64,000 bases of DNA, taken from Sedimenticola thiotaurini (GTDB lineage Bacteria; Pseudomonadota; Gammaproteobacteria; Chromatiales; Chromatiaceae). The stretch is from NCBI RefSeq assembly GCF_001007875.1, contig NZ_CP011412.1:3596001-3660000 (forward strand), given 5' to 3'. The notes beneath the pieces were generated by a model. It was given only the letters and a program-made list of their open reading frames with translations, was not told where the DNA came from and did not search any database. The position numbers and the translations under genes were made by a program. Below, one piece after another: positions 28,144 through 38,305 of the stretch; the first letter of the stretch is position 1; each line of letters begins with the position of its first letter.

Positions 28144-29034
28144 ATGTGGGATTATTCAGAAACAGTTCAGGAACATTTCTTCAATCCGCGTAATGCCGGT
28201 GCCGTGGAAGAGGCCAACGCGGTGGGTGATGTGGGCTCCCTCTCCTGCGGTGACGCCCTGCGCCTGACCCTGCGGGTCGATCCGGAGACCGAGACCATTC
28301 TGGATGCCGGCTTTCAGACCTTTGGTTGTGGTTCGGCCATCGCTTCCAGCTCGGCACTGACCGAGATCATCAAGGGGATGAGCCTGGAGGAGGCCCTCAA
28401 GGTCAGCAACCAGGATATTGCCGACTATCTGGACGGCTTGCCGCCGGAGAAGATGCACTGCTCGGTGATGGGCCGCGAGGCGTTGCAGGCGGCGGTGGCC
28501 AACTATCGGGGTGAAGAGTGGTCGGACGACCACGAAGAGGGCGCCCTGATCTGTAAGTGTTTCGCCATCGACGCAGTGATGATCGAAGAGACGGTGCGGG
28601 CCAACGGGCTGCGCACCGTGGAAGAGGTGACCAACTACACCAAGGCGGGGGGCGGCTGCTCCTCCTGCCATGAGGGTATCGAGGAGATACTGGGCCGGGT
28701 GCTGGCCGAACAGGGCGAACAGTTCGATGTCAACGCGGTGGCCCCGAAGCGTCAGCCCTCCGGCAGCGGACTGACCAACCTGCAGCGTATCCGTCGTATC
28801 GAGGAGCTGCTGGAGGAGATTCGCCCCAACCTGCAGCGGGATCATGGCGATGTAGAGCTGGTGGAAGTGGATGGTCGTCACATCTACGTGAAGATGACCG
28901 GCGCCTGCGCCGGCTGCCAGATGGCGGCCACCACCCTGGGGGGGATTCAGCAGCACCTGGCCGAGGGACTCAGTGAATTTATCCTGGTGCTACCGGCTGA
29001 AGAGCTGGCCCGCCGGGCAAGCGTGGGGGCCTGA
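28144..29034 (+). CDS. nifU: NifU, Fe-S scaffold
   Basis: A 296-aa three-domain scaffold. The IscU-like N-domain carries [18 protein letters not shown] and KMHCSVMG. The central [2Fe-2S] domain carries LICKCFAID and [10 protein letters not shown]. The C-terminal Nfu domain carries GACAGCQMA. It assembles [4Fe-4S] clusters for NifH and NifB with NifS. Confidence 0.98.
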   Translation: MWDYSETVQEHFFNPRNAGAVEEANAVGDVGSLSCGDALRLTLRVDPETETILDAGFQTFGCGSAIASSSALTEIIKGMSLEEALKVSNQDIADYLDGLPPEKMHCSVMGREALQAAVANYRGEEWSDDHEEGALICKCFAIDAVMIEETVRANGLRTVEEVTNYTKAGGGCSSCHEGIEEILGRVLAEQGEQFDVNAVAPKRQPSGSGLTNLQRIRRIEELLEEIRPNLQRDHGDVELVEVDGRHIYVKMTGACAGCQMAATTLGGIQQHLAEGLSEFILVLPAEELARRASVGA

Positions 29035-29037
29035 ATC

Positions 29038-30249
29038 ATGGAAAAGGGAATCTATCTGGATAACAACGCCACCACCCAGGTGGCACCCGAGGTGGTTGAG
29101 GCGATGCTGCCCTATTTCACCGAGCAGTTCGGTAATCCCTCCTCGTTGCACCAGTTCGGCAACCAGGTTGGACGGGCGCTGAAAAAGGCGCGCCGGCAGG
29201 TGCAAGCGCTGCTGGGTGCGGAGCATGACTCGGAGATCATCTTCACCTCCTGCGGTACCGAATCGGACTCCACTGCCATCCTCTCCGCGTTGCGGGCGCA
29301 GCCGGAGCGGCGCGAGATCATCACCACCGTGGTGGAGCATCCAGCGGTACTGACGCTCTGCAACTACCTGGAGAAAGATGGTTACAAGGTCCACTACCTG
29401 GAGGTGGACAAGCGCGGCCGGCTGGATATGCAGACCTACGCCAGGCTGCTGTCAGACAAGGTGGCGGTGGTCTCGGTGATGTGGGCCAACAACGAGAGCG
29501 GCACCCTGTTCCCGGTGCTGGAGATGGCGGAGATGGCCCGGGCCGCCGGGGTGATGTTCCATACCGACGCGGTGCAGGCGGTGGGGAAACTGCCCATCAA
29601 TCTGAAAGAGAGCGCCATCGACATGCTCTCCCTGTCGGGGCACAAGCTGCACGCCCCCAAGGGGATTGGCGTGTTGTACCTGCGCCGTGGCGTACGCTTT
29701 CGGCCATTGCTGCGGGGTGGTCATCAGGAGCGGGGCAGACGCGCCGGTACGGAAAACGCTGCCTCCATCGTGGCACTCGGCAAGGCGTGTGAAATGGCCG
29801 CCGAGTCGCTGGATTACGAGAAGCGTTACGTCAAGGCGATGCGGGATCGTCTGGAGCAGGGCATTCTGGAGCAGGTGCCGTACTGCTTTGTTACCGGCGA
29901 TCCCAACAACCGGTTGCCCAATACCTGCAATATCGCCTTTGAATATATCGAGGGCGAGGCGATTCTGCTGCTGCTGAACAAGCTGGGTATCGCCGCCTCC
30001 AGCGGCTCTGCCTGCACCTCCGGCTCACTGGAACCCTCCCATGTGATGCGGGCCATGGATATACCCTTCACTGCGGCCCACGGCTCGGTACGTTTCTCCC
30101 TCTCCCGCTACAACACCATGGAGGAGGTGGAGCGGGTCATCGCGGCGGTACCGCCGATTGTGGAGCGGCTGCGTAAACTGTCGCCCTACTGGAATGGTGA
30201 CGCCCCGGCGGAAGGGCCGGAGCTGGCCTTTGCCCCGAGCTATGGCTGA
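29038..30249 (+). CDS. nifS: NifS, cysteine desulfurase
   Basis: A 403-aa PLP enzyme that supplies sulfur from cysteine to NifU. The PLP lysine is in SLSGHKLHAPKG and the persulfide Cys in SSGSACTSGS. It starts three bases after nifU and is followed by a terminator at 30310, closing the iscA-nifUS unit. Confidence 0.98.
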   Translation: MEKGIYLDNNATTQVAPEVVEAMLPYFTEQFGNPSSLHQFGNQVGRALKKARRQVQALLGAEHDSEIIFTSCGTESDSTAILSALRAQPERREIITTVVEHPAVLTLCNYLEKDGYKVHYLEVDKRGRLDMQTYARLLSDKVAVVSVMWANNESGTLFPVLEMAEMARAAGVMFHTDAVQAVGKLPINLKESAIDMLSLSGHKLHAPKGIGVLYLRRGVRFRPLLRGGHQERGRRAGTENAASIVALGKACEMAAESLDYEKRYVKAMRDRLEQGILEQVPYCFVTGDPNNRLPNTCNIAFEYIEGEAILLLLNKLGIAASSGSACTSGSLEPSHVMRAMDIPFTAAHGSVRFSLSRYNTMEEVERVIAAVPPIVERLRKLSPYWNGDAPAEGPELAFAPSYG

Positions 30250-30309
30250 ATATTCCGGTATCCGACCGTTGCCCATGGTCGGATAACCGGTCCCGAATGG
30301 GTCCTCCTT

Positions 30310-30337
30310 GCCGCAATCTGATTGCGGCTTTTTTTTT
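30310..30337 (+). terminator. Terminator after nifS
   Basis: GCCGCAAT-CTG-ATTGCGGC followed by nine T residues: a strong rho-independent terminator. A weaker hairpin CCGACCgttgcccatGGTCGG stands just before it. Confidence 0.9.
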
Positions 30338-30397
30338 GCCACATCGGCCGGCTGCTTGGCGGGGCAGTGGGGGGATTGACTAACACCTATTCCCCTT

Positions 30398-30502
30398 TGT
30401 CCGGTTTGCGACAATCGCCCGTAACGCGACATTCAATTTTTCCGACCGGGAAAGCTATCTTATTGAAAATCAGCGATTATTCCTGCTGGCACACAGTTTG
30501 CT
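30398..30502 (+). promoter_or_regulatory. NifA/sigma-54 promoter of nifV
   Basis: A perfect NifA site TGT-N10-ACA (30398-30413) and a -24/-12 element TGGCAC-ACAGT-TTGCT (30487-30502), 45 bases before the nifV ATG. Confidence 0.92.
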
Positions 30503-30546
30503 CCAGTCTTTGACAGAAACGGTTATTCAGCAACAGGCGGAGCGCA

Positions 30547-31695
30547 ATGATCACCATTAACGACACCACCCTGCGCGACGGCGAACAGTCTGCCGGCGTC
30601 GCCTTCACCCTGGAGGAGAAACTGGCCATCGCCTGTGCGTTGGATGGACTCGGGGTGCCGGAACTGGAAGTGGGTATACCGGCCATGGGGGTGGAGGAGC
30701 GTGAATCGATCCGTGTGGTGGCCGGCGCGATGCAGCAGGCGCAGCTGATGGTCTGGTGTCGCATGCAGAGCCGGGACATCGCCCGCTGCCGGGACCTGGG
30801 CGTCCAGCGGGTCGATCTCTCCATTCCGGTTTCCGATCAGCAGATCTACCACAAGCTCAATCGCAGCCGTGACTGGTTATTGAAGCAGATCGAACGCTGT
30901 GTCGGCGAGGCGCTGGAACTGGGCCTGGAGGTGTGCGTGGGTGGCGAGGACGCTTCGCGGGCCGATCCGGAGTTTCTCTGGCAGGTGGTGGAGATGGCCG
31001 AACAGGCCGGCGCGGCCCGGTTCCGCTTTGCCGACACCGTCGGCATCATGGAGCCGTTCCGGGTGCATGAGAGCATCGGCGACTTGCGCCGTATCTGCGA
31101 CCTGGAGATCGAGATGCACGCCCACGACGACCTGGGTCTGGCCACCGCCAATACCCTGGCGGCGATCCGGGCCGGTGCCACCCACGTTAACACCACCGTA
31201 CATGGACTGGGTGAACGGGCCGGTAACGCCCCGCTGGAGGAGGTGTTGATGGGACTGCGGCGCTTCTTCGGCCAGGGTCTGGAGATCGACATGACCCATT
31301 TCCCCGCTGTCTCCGAGCTGGTGGAGCAGGCCTCCGGTCGCAGCGTCGGCTGGCACAAGAGTCTGGTGGGGGCCGGGGTATTCACCCATGAGGCGGGTAT
31401 CCACGTGGATGGCTTGATGAAGGACCGGCTCAATTACCAGGGCGTTGATCCGGCGGAACTGGGCCGTGAACACCGGATTGTGCTGGGCAAGCACTCCGGC
31501 AGTCATGCCGTGATCCAGGCCTATGCCGATATGAATATACAGCTGACCCGCCAGCAGGCCGGATTCCTGCTGCAGCGGGTCAGGCACTACACCACCCTGC
31601 ATAAGCGCCCCCCCGCCGACCAGGAGCTGCGTCAGTTCTATCTGGAGGTCAACCTGGATCTTAACCGGCCCGAACGGGTAGGGAGACCGCAATGA
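30547..31695 (+). CDS. nifV: NifV, homocitrate synthase
   Basis: A 382-aa acetyl-CoA/2-oxoglutarate condensing enzyme that makes the homocitrate ligand of FeMo-co. The N-terminal [15 protein letters not shown] and the metal site [17 protein letters not shown] are diagnostic of the HCS/IPMS family, and HVDGLMKD is typical of NifV. The stop overlaps the cysE start by 4 bases. Confidence 0.97.
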   Translation: MITINDTTLRDGEQSAGVAFTLEEKLAIACALDGLGVPELEVGIPAMGVEERESIRVVAGAMQQAQLMVWCRMQSRDIARCRDLGVQRVDLSIPVSDQQIYHKLNRSRDWLLKQIERCVGEALELGLEVCVGGEDASRADPEFLWQVVEMAEQAGAARFRFADTVGIMEPFRVHESIGDLRRICDLEIEMHAHDDLGLATANTLAAIRAGATHVNTTVHGLGERAGNAPLEEVLMGLRRFFGQGLEIDMTHFPAVSELVEQASGRSVGWHKSLVGAGVFTHEAGIHVDGLMKDRLNYQGVDPAELGREHRIVLGKHSGSHAVIQAYADMNIQLTRQQAGFLLQRVRHYTTLHKRPPADQELRQFYLEVNLDLNRPERVGRPQ

Positions 31696-32483
31696 ACGGT
31701 GGCACGGAACTGATCCACCCAGCGCTTGGTCAGCGGTCGGAAGCGTCGCTCTGGCGCACTATCCGGGAGGATATCGGCTGCACCTTTGACCGGGACCCGG
31801 CCGCCCGCACCCGGCTGGAGGTCATCACCACCTATCCGGGCATTCACGCCATTCTGCTCTATCGCGTGGCCCATCGGCTGTGGCGGCGTGGCTGGCGCTA
31901 CCTGCCCCGGCTGATCAGTTACCTGGGGCGGATCTGGACCGGTATCGATATCCATCCGGGGGCCCGGATCGGTCGGCGCTTCTTTATCGATCACGGGGCC
32001 GGGGTGGTGATCGGCGAGACCGCCGAAGTGGGGGATGATGTGACCCTCTATCACGGCGTCACCCTGGGCGGGGTCTCCTGGAACCGGGGTAAGCGTCACC
32101 CCACCCTGGGTAACCAGGTGGTGGTGGGGGCCGGGGCCAAGATTCTCGGACCCATCCAGATCGGCAACCAGGCCCGGGTCGGCGCCAACTCGGTGGTGAT
32201 CGCCTCGGTGCCGGATGGCCGGACCGTGGTGGGGATTCCGGGCAAGCTGGTGAATCCGACCCGGGTGTCCGATGCACCAACCGGCGCCATCGACCTGAAC
32301 CATCACCTGATTCCCGATCCGTTGGCGGATGCGGTCAATTGCCTGCTGGAACGGATCCGCAATCTGGAGCAGCAGGTAGGTACCCACGATGCCCTGTTGA
32401 GCGGCAGCCAGCCGGACTACGAATGCCTGGTGTGCAACGCAAAACAGGTTTGTGAAACCTCGGGCGCTGACTCAAGGAGATGA
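31692..32483 (+). CDS. cysE: Serine O-acetyltransferase, nif-linked CysE (NifP)
   Basis: A 263-aa serine acetyltransferase with hexapeptide repeats ([38 protein letters not shown]). It makes O-acetylserine and raises cysteine supply for NifS. The position after nifV matches cysE1/nifP of Azotobacter. The C-terminal 50 residues end in a small cysteine pair ([10 protein letters not shown]), not usual in housekeeping CysE. Confidence 0.94.
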   Translation: MNGGTELIHPALGQRSEASLWRTIREDIGCTFDRDPAARTRLEVITTYPGIHAILLYRVAHRLWRRGWRYLPRLISYLGRIWTGIDIHPGARIGRRFFIDHGAGVVIGETAEVGDDVTLYHGVTLGGVSWNRGKRHPTLGNQVVVGAGAKILGPIQIGNQARVGANSVVIASVPDGRTVVGIPGKLVNPTRVSDAPTGAIDLNHHLIPDPLADAVNCLLERIRNLEQQVGTHDALLSGSQPDYECLVCNAKQVCETSGADSRR

Positions 32484-33013
32484 TCATGGATATGCAGGAT
32501 TTTGAAGCGGGAGACCTCTATTTCGACGAACCCTTGTCGGGTGAGGTGCAGCAGTGCCTGGCCAGCGCTGCCGAACAGTATACCGAGGGCGCCGCCGAAC
32601 GCTCCCTGATGCGGGCCTACTTTCTGGAGCCGGAGCATCCGGTGGTGCTGGTGGCCCTGTACCGCTATTTCTACTACCAGCACCGGCTGGAGGAGGCCCT
32701 GATGGTGGCGGAACGGGTCATCGGGGTTTTCGCCCGGCGGCTCAAGTTGCCAGAGAACTGGCGGGAGATCAACGAGATGTGTATCGGCGGTGGGGTGATG
32801 ATCTCCATGGTGCTGATCCGTTTTTACCTGCTGGCACTGAAGGCTGCCGGCTATCTTGAACTGCGGCTGGGTTACTACGATTCGGCCATCGAACGGCTGG
32901 GCAAGGTGGCGGAGATCGACAGCCGGGACCGCCTGGGCGCCAGAAGCCTGCTCAATATCGCCCGTGATGTGCTGGGGGAGCGGATGCAGCAATCCCGCCT
33001 CGGTGCCATCTGA
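32480..33013 (+). CDS. TPR-like nif-associated protein
   Basis: A 177-aa helical protein, coupled to cysE by ATGA overlap. Tetratricopeptide-like pairs are visible: [21 protein letters not shown] near residue 58 and [22 protein letters not shown] near residue 120. No enzymatic motif is seen. It lies between cysE and nifW, so an adaptor or chaperone role in nitrogenase maturation is inferred. Confidence 0.7.
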   Translation: MIMDMQDFEAGDLYFDEPLSGEVQQCLASAAEQYTEGAAERSLMRAYFLEPEHPVVLVALYRYFYYQHRLEEALMVAERVIGVFARRLKLPENWREINEMCIGGGVMISMVLIRFYLLALKAAGYLELRLGYYDSAIERLGKVAEIDSRDRLGARSLLNIARDVLGERMQQSRLGAI

Positions 33014-33059
33014 TCGGCATTTGGCAATCGGTTTTCAATTTCAGTCGGGAGACTAAGCA

Positions 33060-33407
33060 ATGAGTGACAGCGAATTTGATCTGGACCTGGATGAACTCAG
33101 CAGTGCCGAGGATTTCCTGGAGTATTTCGGGGTCGCTTACGACCCGGCGGTGGTGCACGTGAACCGGCTGCATATTCTGCAACGGTTCCACGACTACCTG
33201 GATGGGGTGGCAGAGATGCCGCTGGATGATGAAGCGCGACGCGCCCTGTATGCGCAGCAACTGAGTCGCGCCTACGACGATTTTGTGGCGTCCGATGCCC
33301 GCACGGAAAAGGTGTTCAAGGTGTTCCGCCAGCTTGAACCCTTCAGCGTGGAAGTGCCGCTGACTGAGCTGTTCAAGGATGGAGTACAACATGCGACCGA
33401 GATTTGA
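33060..33407 (+). CDS. nifW: NifW, nitrogenase stabilising protein
   Basis: A 115-aa NifW, which protects or helps mature the MoFe protein. The core AEDFLEYFGVAYDPAVV and LHILQRFHDYL are typical. GGGAGACTAAGC precedes ATG 33060. Its end overlaps nifZ by 17 bases. Confidence 0.94.
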   Translation: MSDSEFDLDLDELSSAEDFLEYFGVAYDPAVVHVNRLHILQRFHDYLDGVAEMPLDDEARRALYAQQLSRAYDDFVASDARTEKVFKVFRQLEPFSVEVPLTELFKDGVQHATEI

Positions 33408-33849
33408 ATATGGCCAGGCGGTGCGGGTGGTGCGCAACCTGCGCAACGATGGCACCTATCCCGGCGAACCGACCGGCCGCCTGCTGGTGCGCCGGGGTAG
33501 CATCGGCTACGTGCGCGACGTGGGTACTTTTCTGCAGGACCAGATCGTCTACTCGGTGGACTTTATCGACAGTCAGCGCATGGTGGGGTGCCGGGAGCCG
33601 GAGCTGCAGCTGGCCAGTGATCCCTGGGTGGAGACCCGTTACGAGTTCAGGGACAAGGTGACGCCCCGCATACCCCTGGCCCTGCGGGGTGAAGTGATCG
33701 CCGAGCCGGGCGATCCCGGTGAAGTGGAGAAGGTGCTGCGCGACCACGCCGACGGGCCTGCCTACCATGTGCGTTTCAGCGGACGCACCCTGCAGGTGCC
33801 GGAGAGTGCACTCGATTTTCTGGCCGGCAATGTCGGGGAGGCGGGATGA
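33391..33849 (+). CDS. nifZ: NifZ
   Basis: A 152-aa NifZ, required for maturing the second P-cluster of NifDK. It starts with the family hallmark MRPRFEYGQAVRVVRNLRN; a second block with GDPGEVEKVL follows in the C-terminal half. ATG 33391 with GGATGGAG upstream is preferred to ATG 33379. It ends in a 4-base overlap with nifM. Confidence 0.94.
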   Translation: MRPRFEYGQAVRVVRNLRNDGTYPGEPTGRLLVRRGSIGYVRDVGTFLQDQIVYSVDFIDSQRMVGCREPELQLASDPWVETRYEFRDKVTPRIPLALRGEVIAEPGDPGEVEKVLRDHADGPAYHVRFSGRTLQVPESALDFLAGNVGEAG

Positions 33850-34709
33850 ACGGTCCCGCATTCAACTACCACCTGTTGCGCAGCGCGTTGAGCCTGTTCA
33901 GCAAGAACCTGGCCGAGCTGGATCGGGCAGAGTATCGCCAGGTCCGTGACCAGGCGCTGAAGAGTTTTGAACTGGAGACGCGGGTACTGGCTACTGACGA
34001 GGCCCGGGATCTGGTAATCCCCGAGAAACTGCTGGATGCATCGCTGCAACGGTTGTCGTCACGCTACGCTGACCGGGACGAGTTTCTCCAGGACCTGAAG
34101 ATAAACAGCCTGGACGAGGCCGGGCTGCGGGTGGCCCTGCATCGGGAGTTGCTGTTCGACGCCGTCCTGCAACGGGTCGCGGCAGACTGTCCACCGGTAA
34201 GCGATGTGGATATCGGCCTGTTCTACGAGATGCATCGTGATCGATTCGAAACGCCGGAGCTGCGGGTGGCCCGCCATATCCTGATCACCGTGAATCCCGA
34301 TTTTCCGGACAACACCCGCACCGCCGCCAAGGCGCGGATGGAGCAGGTGGTGGAAAAACTAGCCGGCCGGGTGAACCGGTTTGCCGATTTTGCCAAGCGC
34401 TTCTCCGAGTGCCCGACCGCCATGGAGGGCGGGGCGTTGGGTGATGTGAAGCCGGGACAGCTGTACGCGGAACTGGACGCCCTGCTGTTCAGCATGCAGG
34501 CCGGCGAGATCAGCCCGATTGTGGAGTCGGAGATGGGGTTTCATATTCTCCTGTGTGAACGGATCAAGCCGGGTAAACGCATGTCGTTGACCAAGGCAAC
34601 ACCGCGCATCCGCAGCCTGTTGCAGGAGCGCCAGCAGCGTAATCGCCAGAAAGCCTGGCTGGAGACCTTGCCGCAGCGAACCGAACTGCTGCTGACAGAT
34701 TGCGGCTGA
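33846..34709 (+). CDS. nifM: NifM, peptidyl-prolyl isomerase for NifH
   Basis: A 287-aa protein with a C-terminal PpiC-type rotamase domain (ELRVARHILITV, GGALGDVKPGQLYAELD, SEMGFHILLCE) after a helical N-domain. NifM is needed to fold NifH. It is coupled to nifZ. Confidence 0.95.
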   Translation: MNGPAFNYHLLRSALSLFSKNLAELDRAEYRQVRDQALKSFELETRVLATDEARDLVIPEKLLDASLQRLSSRYADRDEFLQDLKINSLDEAGLRVALHRELLFDAVLQRVAADCPPVSDVDIGLFYEMHRDRFETPELRVARHILITVNPDFPDNTRTAAKARMEQVVEKLAGRVNRFADFAKRFSECPTAMEGGALGDVKPGQLYAELDALLFSMQAGEISPIVESEMGFHILLCERIKPGKRMSLTKATPRIRSLLQERQQRNRQKAWLETLPQRTELLLTDCG

Positions 34710-34813
34710 GACCGGCAGCGGACGCTACATCGGCACACTTCCGGCGACCTGCAATCCGGTTGCGGTCGTCCAAAACCACGGCAGTGCCGGCACTGCCCAG
34801 CGAGGGGATTCCC

Positions 34814-36088
34814 GTGAGTCAGAAGAAAGCACACTGCTCGTTTTGTGGTCAGGAACAGAGTCCGGACCTGCCCCTGATTGCCGGTGAAGAGGGGCATATC
34901 TGTGAAGAGTGTGTGCGCCTGGCCTCCCAGGTGGTGGGCAGTTGGGGACGCAAGCGGGCGGCTGCCAAGCCGCTGCAGAATCTGCTCAAACCGGTTGAAC
35001 TGAAGGCGCAACTGGATCGTTATATCATCGGTCAGGATCATGCCAAGGAGACCCTGGCGGTGGCGGTCTACAACCACTTCAAACGGTTGAGCATGGATCA
35101 GGCCAATCCCAAGATGCAGCTCTGCACGCAGGAGGTGGAGATCGAGAAATCCAACATCCTGCTGCTGGGGCCTTCCGGTACCGGCAAGACCCTGCTTGCC
35201 AGCACCCTGGCCCGGATCGTGGGCGTGCCCATCGTGATTGCAGATGCCACCACCCTGACCCAGGCCGGTTACGTGGGAGACGACGTGGAGAGTATTCTGG
35301 CTCGGCTGGTGGACAGTGCCGAGGGCAACCTGGAGCTGGCGGAGTGGGGTATTGTTTATATTGACGAAATCGACAAGCTGGCCCGTGTGGGTGAATCGTC
35401 CCACGGAACCCGGGACGTGTCGGGTGAAGGGGTGCAACAGGCACTGTTGAAGCTGGTGGAAGGGGCGCGGGTCAAACTGAGTGCCAAGGGTGCCAAGGGG
35501 CAGGGCAACGATCTGCTGCTGGATACCCGTAATATCCTGTTCATTGCCGGCGGCGCCTTCGCCGGCATGGAAGGGTTGCTGGAGAAACGGCTGGCCGTCG
35601 GTGCCGGTGGGATCGGCTTCCACGCCGAACCGGTAGTGCCGGGCAGCGATCACGATCCCCTACGACTGTTCGAGCAGGTGGAGCCGGACGACCTGCGCCA
35701 TTTCGGACTGATACCCGAATTTATCGGCCGCTTTCCCATCATCACCGCGCTGCATGCCCTGGATGAGGAGGCGCTGTTGCGCATTCTTACCGAACCCCGC
35801 AACGCCCTGGTCCGCCAGTACCAGCGGCTGTTCCAACTTGAAGGGGTGGAGCTGACCATTACCGAGGAGGCGCTGCGTCAGATCGCACGCCAGGCTATCG
35901 AGCGGGGTACCGGTGCCCGGGGACTGCGGGCGGTACTGGAGGGGTTGTTGCGCAGAACCATGTATGAGATCCCTTCCATTGAAGGGGCTACCGGTTGTGT
36001 GTTGGATGCGGATGTGGTGCTGGGGACCGGGACTGTAACCATCCTACCGGAGGGGGAGGCGAGCAAGATGAATGAGGCCAGTGGTTAA
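34814..36088 (+). CDS. clpX: ClpX-type unfoldase, nif-linked paralogue
   Basis: A 424-aa ClpX. N-terminal zinc finger Cys8, Cys11, Cys30 and Cys33; Walker A GPSGTGKT; Walker B IVYIDEIDKLA; pore motif GYVGDD; sensor region IPEFIGRFP. Azotobacter carries a second clpX at the same position after nifM, there tied to turnover of NifB/NifEN. GTG 34814 with GAGGGGA upstream is the start. No clpP or lon neighbours, so this is not the housekeeping locus. Confidence 0.93.
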   Translation: MSQKKAHCSFCGQEQSPDLPLIAGEEGHICEECVRLASQVVGSWGRKRAAAKPLQNLLKPVELKAQLDRYIIGQDHAKETLAVAVYNHFKRLSMDQANPKMQLCTQEVEIEKSNILLLGPSGTGKTLLASTLARIVGVPIVIADATTLTQAGYVGDDVESILARLVDSAEGNLELAEWGIVYIDEIDKLARVGESSHGTRDVSGEGVQQALLKLVEGARVKLSAKGAKGQGNDLLLDTRNILFIAGGAFAGMEGLLEKRLAVGAGGIGFHAEPVVPGSDHDPLRLFEQVEPDDLRHFGLIPEFIGRFPIITALHALDEEALLRILTEPRNALVRQYQRLFQLEGVELTITEEALRQIARQAIERGTGARGLRAVLEGLLRRTMYEIPSIEGATGCVLDADVVLGTGTVTILPEGEASKMNEASG

Positions 36089-36163
36089 TCGTTAAAGCGC
36101 TTACCCGGTTGCCTGAGCACGTTGGATGCGCTTATCGGTCAAATTCACCCTGCCTCCCAGGGG

Positions 36164-36187
36164 CCATGACTCTGATCCCATTGATCC
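36164..36187 (+). repeat. Degenerate copy of the ATTGATC repeat end
   Basis: CCATGACTCTGATCCCATTGATCC is the first of the island's palindromic repeat ends, just past clpX. Confidence 0.6.
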
Positions 36188-36223
36188 TCTGTGCCCAGTT
36201 CAACCGGTTCCTGCTTCTCCCTT

Positions 36224-36886
36224 TTAATGCTGGTTTTTAAGCCAATTAGCCACGGCTTCAACCAACGCATCCTCGCGGTTTTCGAATTTGTGATTTGCGC
36301 CAGAAATACTCACCTGGGCATAAGTATCTGAAACCATGTCCTCTCTTTGGGATGCGGCCTTGGAGTCTTTTCCATTTTTGCCACCCCATATGTCCAACAC
36401 AGGCAGATCGACCTTTTTCAGGGTTTGTTTGCAGGCTAATGGATACCCACCATTGTTTCTACAGCCAGCGACCATTAAACCAGCCAGGTCAGAATTTTGA
36501 TTTTCCGCAACAAAAGCACTTGCCATTCGGGCGCCCATGCTGTGACCAAACAGGTAAATTTGCGTCACACCTTTCTCTTTCAGAAATTGGATCGCCTCTT
36601 TGATTGTGTTGTAAGCCTTGGGAAAGCCATCCGCATACTCTTTCCAGTCGCCATACCCTGTTGGCATTTGAAGTGAAATGGTGTGATAGCCAAGTTCCTC
36701 GTGTATCCCTTTACGCACGGGATCAACCACAAGCCATGTTGGGTGTTGTCCTTTGCCGTGGGCAAGAATCAATCCGAATGTGCTGCTTTTACCGTCCAGG
36801 TACACTGAACCATCTGGCTGGCCGGCGAAGGTGCCGGACGCAATGAACAGCCAAAAACAAAACAGCAGCAACGAGTATTTTTTCAT
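36224..36886 (-). CDS. Secreted alpha/beta hydrolase
   Basis: A 220-aa hydrolase with a signal peptide (MKKYSLLLFCFWLFIASGTF). The nucleophile elbow GHSMGA (near residue 110) and a final His in GANHKFE are present, with LILAHGKG as the oxyanion strand. It resembles dienelactone-hydrolase-like or DUF3530-like enzymes; the substrate is unknown. ATG 36886 with AGAGGAAAA upstream is chosen over the longer frame to 36955. Codon use is more AT-rich than in the nif genes, a sign of transfer. Confidence 0.75.
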   Translation of the reverse strand: MKKYSLLLFCFWLFIASGTFAGQPDGSVYLDGKSSTFGLILAHGKGQHPTWLVVDPVRKGIHEELGYHTISLQMPTGYGDWKEYADGFPKAYNTIKEAIQFLKEKGVTQIYLFGHSMGARMASAFVAENQNSDLAGLMVAGCRNNGGYPLACKQTLKKVDLPVLDIWGGKNGKDSKAASQREDMVSDTYAQVSISGANHKFENREDALVEAVANWLKNQH

Positions 36887-37383
36887 TATTTTTCCTCTGG
36901 TGGTAAGAAACAGGCTATTCGAGTTTAACGCATCAATTAGCCGATGCGTTAGCACTCAAAAGGGCTCTGACCCCTTTTCTTTGAAGCGTTCAACCTGGAT
37001 TACGTACTGCATATCTTCCAAGATCAATGACTCTGACCCTATTGATCCCGACCATTCATGCCTGACCGTCAGGTTGGATCGGTGGGAAGGTTGGCCTGCT
37101 ATGGCTAACAGGTTTCACTGAACCCGAATGGGTGATAGGCCACAATCAATGGCATCGAGTCATTAATTCGACAATAAAGCGTGCTCACCCCTTGTTGACT
37201 GTTTCTCTCACAGGGGCATCGGAGCGTTTATCTCGGATTAGCGCCTGCATGCCTTCAATGGCCAGGACCATGACCCCATTGATGCGCGCGAACGGCCTTG
37301 ATATGCGTAAGACTAAGTATCAGTAGCACAAAAAAGTCCGCCAGCCGAAGCTGGCGGACACACAATAAACGTTCCCTTAGATG
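36887..37383. other. Intergenic repeats, no gene
   Basis: Contains repeat ends at 37023-37046 (ATCAATGACTCTGACCCTATTGAT) and a diverged one near 37258-37283, each preceded by the GAAGCGTT...GGATTA...CTGCAT body. No convincing ORF. Confidence 0.6.
37330..37359 (-). terminator. Terminator of the leftward secreted-protein gene
   Basis: GTCCGCCAGC-CGAA-GCTGGCGGAC, with six A on the + strand at the left end, i.e. a U run in the leftward transcript. It lies 25 bases past the stop of the gene ending at 37384. Confidence 0.9.
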
Positions 37384-37929
37384 TTATTGGCGATAAAATG
37401 GCACGCCACCGATATTCAAAACATTCTCGGCAAAACTACAGGCTACGGTGCCACTGGCCGGTTTCGCCTTGTAGGTGACTTTACCTGTTTCCTGGTGGGT
37501 GTACTCCAGGTCACTGGTGTAATTGAAAGTGATATTTCTACCCGATGCACTCCAATTATATTTAACACGGGAGGTATAGGCCTCCCCACCTACAGACTTT
37601 TGCACGAAGTTACCTGTACCGTTGGAGTTTAATATCACGGTTTGATCGCGCCCACTGCTTACCCAGGTGCCAGAAATATCTTGTGAACAGCTAAGGTTTG
37701 CTGGTTTACCACTCTTCTTCCCCTCTTTTGACTCAATTTTCTCAAGCTGCTTCACCATATCATACATGCTTTGTGGGACCTGCCCGCCCATTTGCTCTAT
37801 CTGGCGAATCTGATCTTTCATCATGGTCAACTGGGCGCTGTCTGCAACTGCTTGTCCTATAGATACCAGCCCCAAAATTAGCGATGCTGATATTCCCCGT
37901 GTGTAGACAAACAAATTATTATTTTTCAT
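37384..37929 (-). CDS. Secreted hypothetical protein
   Basis: A 181-aa protein with a signal peptide (SASLILGLVSIGQAVADS) and then a helical stretch (MKDQIRQIEQMGGQVPQSM). The beta-rich C-terminal domain has two cysteines (LSCSQDISGTW, TVACSFAEN), possibly disulfide-linked. The domain looks like a small lipocalin or DUF3617-like barrel but is not assigned. GGAGGAGAA precedes the ATG; its own terminator follows. AT-rich. Confidence 0.7.
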   Translation of the reverse strand: MKNNNLFVYTRGISASLILGLVSIGQAVADSAQLTMMKDQIRQIEQMGGQVPQSMYDMVKQLEKIESKEGKKSGKPANLSCSQDISGTWVSSGRDQTVILNSNGTGNFVQKSVGGEAYTSRVKYNWSASGRNITFNYTSDLEYTHQETGKVTYKAKPASGTVACSFAENVLNIGGVPFYRQ

Positions 37930-38305
37930 TTTCTCCTCCAGTTAGAAGATTCCAGAAACTAAAACCACTAACTTTTTGTTATTTTTAGAGTGCTTTTATG
38001 CTCTAAATATGTGGCAAAAAAATTATCCATATCTGCAACTAACTGTAAATATGTTCTCCAGTATGGAGCTCGACTTTTTTGTGTAATTCCAGGTTAAGTA
38101 AAGTACTGAACATCGGAAAAACAGTGGGGTGTGACGAATGGTTAAACAGCTTTGGGGGAGTGTTATTTCTATCTGCTTTTTAACATTACCGAAGCGTTTA
38201 GTCCGAATTATGTCCTGCGTACCCGATAAGACCAATGACTCTGATCCCATTGATCCTCGAAACGCCAGAGTGATCGTCTTGTTGTACAGGGCACCTTTCG
38301 CTTTG
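37930..38305. other. Intergenic, with one repeat copy
   Basis: Holds a repeat copy with its end at 38231-38254 (ACCAATGACTCTGATCCCATTGAT) and body from about 38115. No supported gene. Confidence 0.6.
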
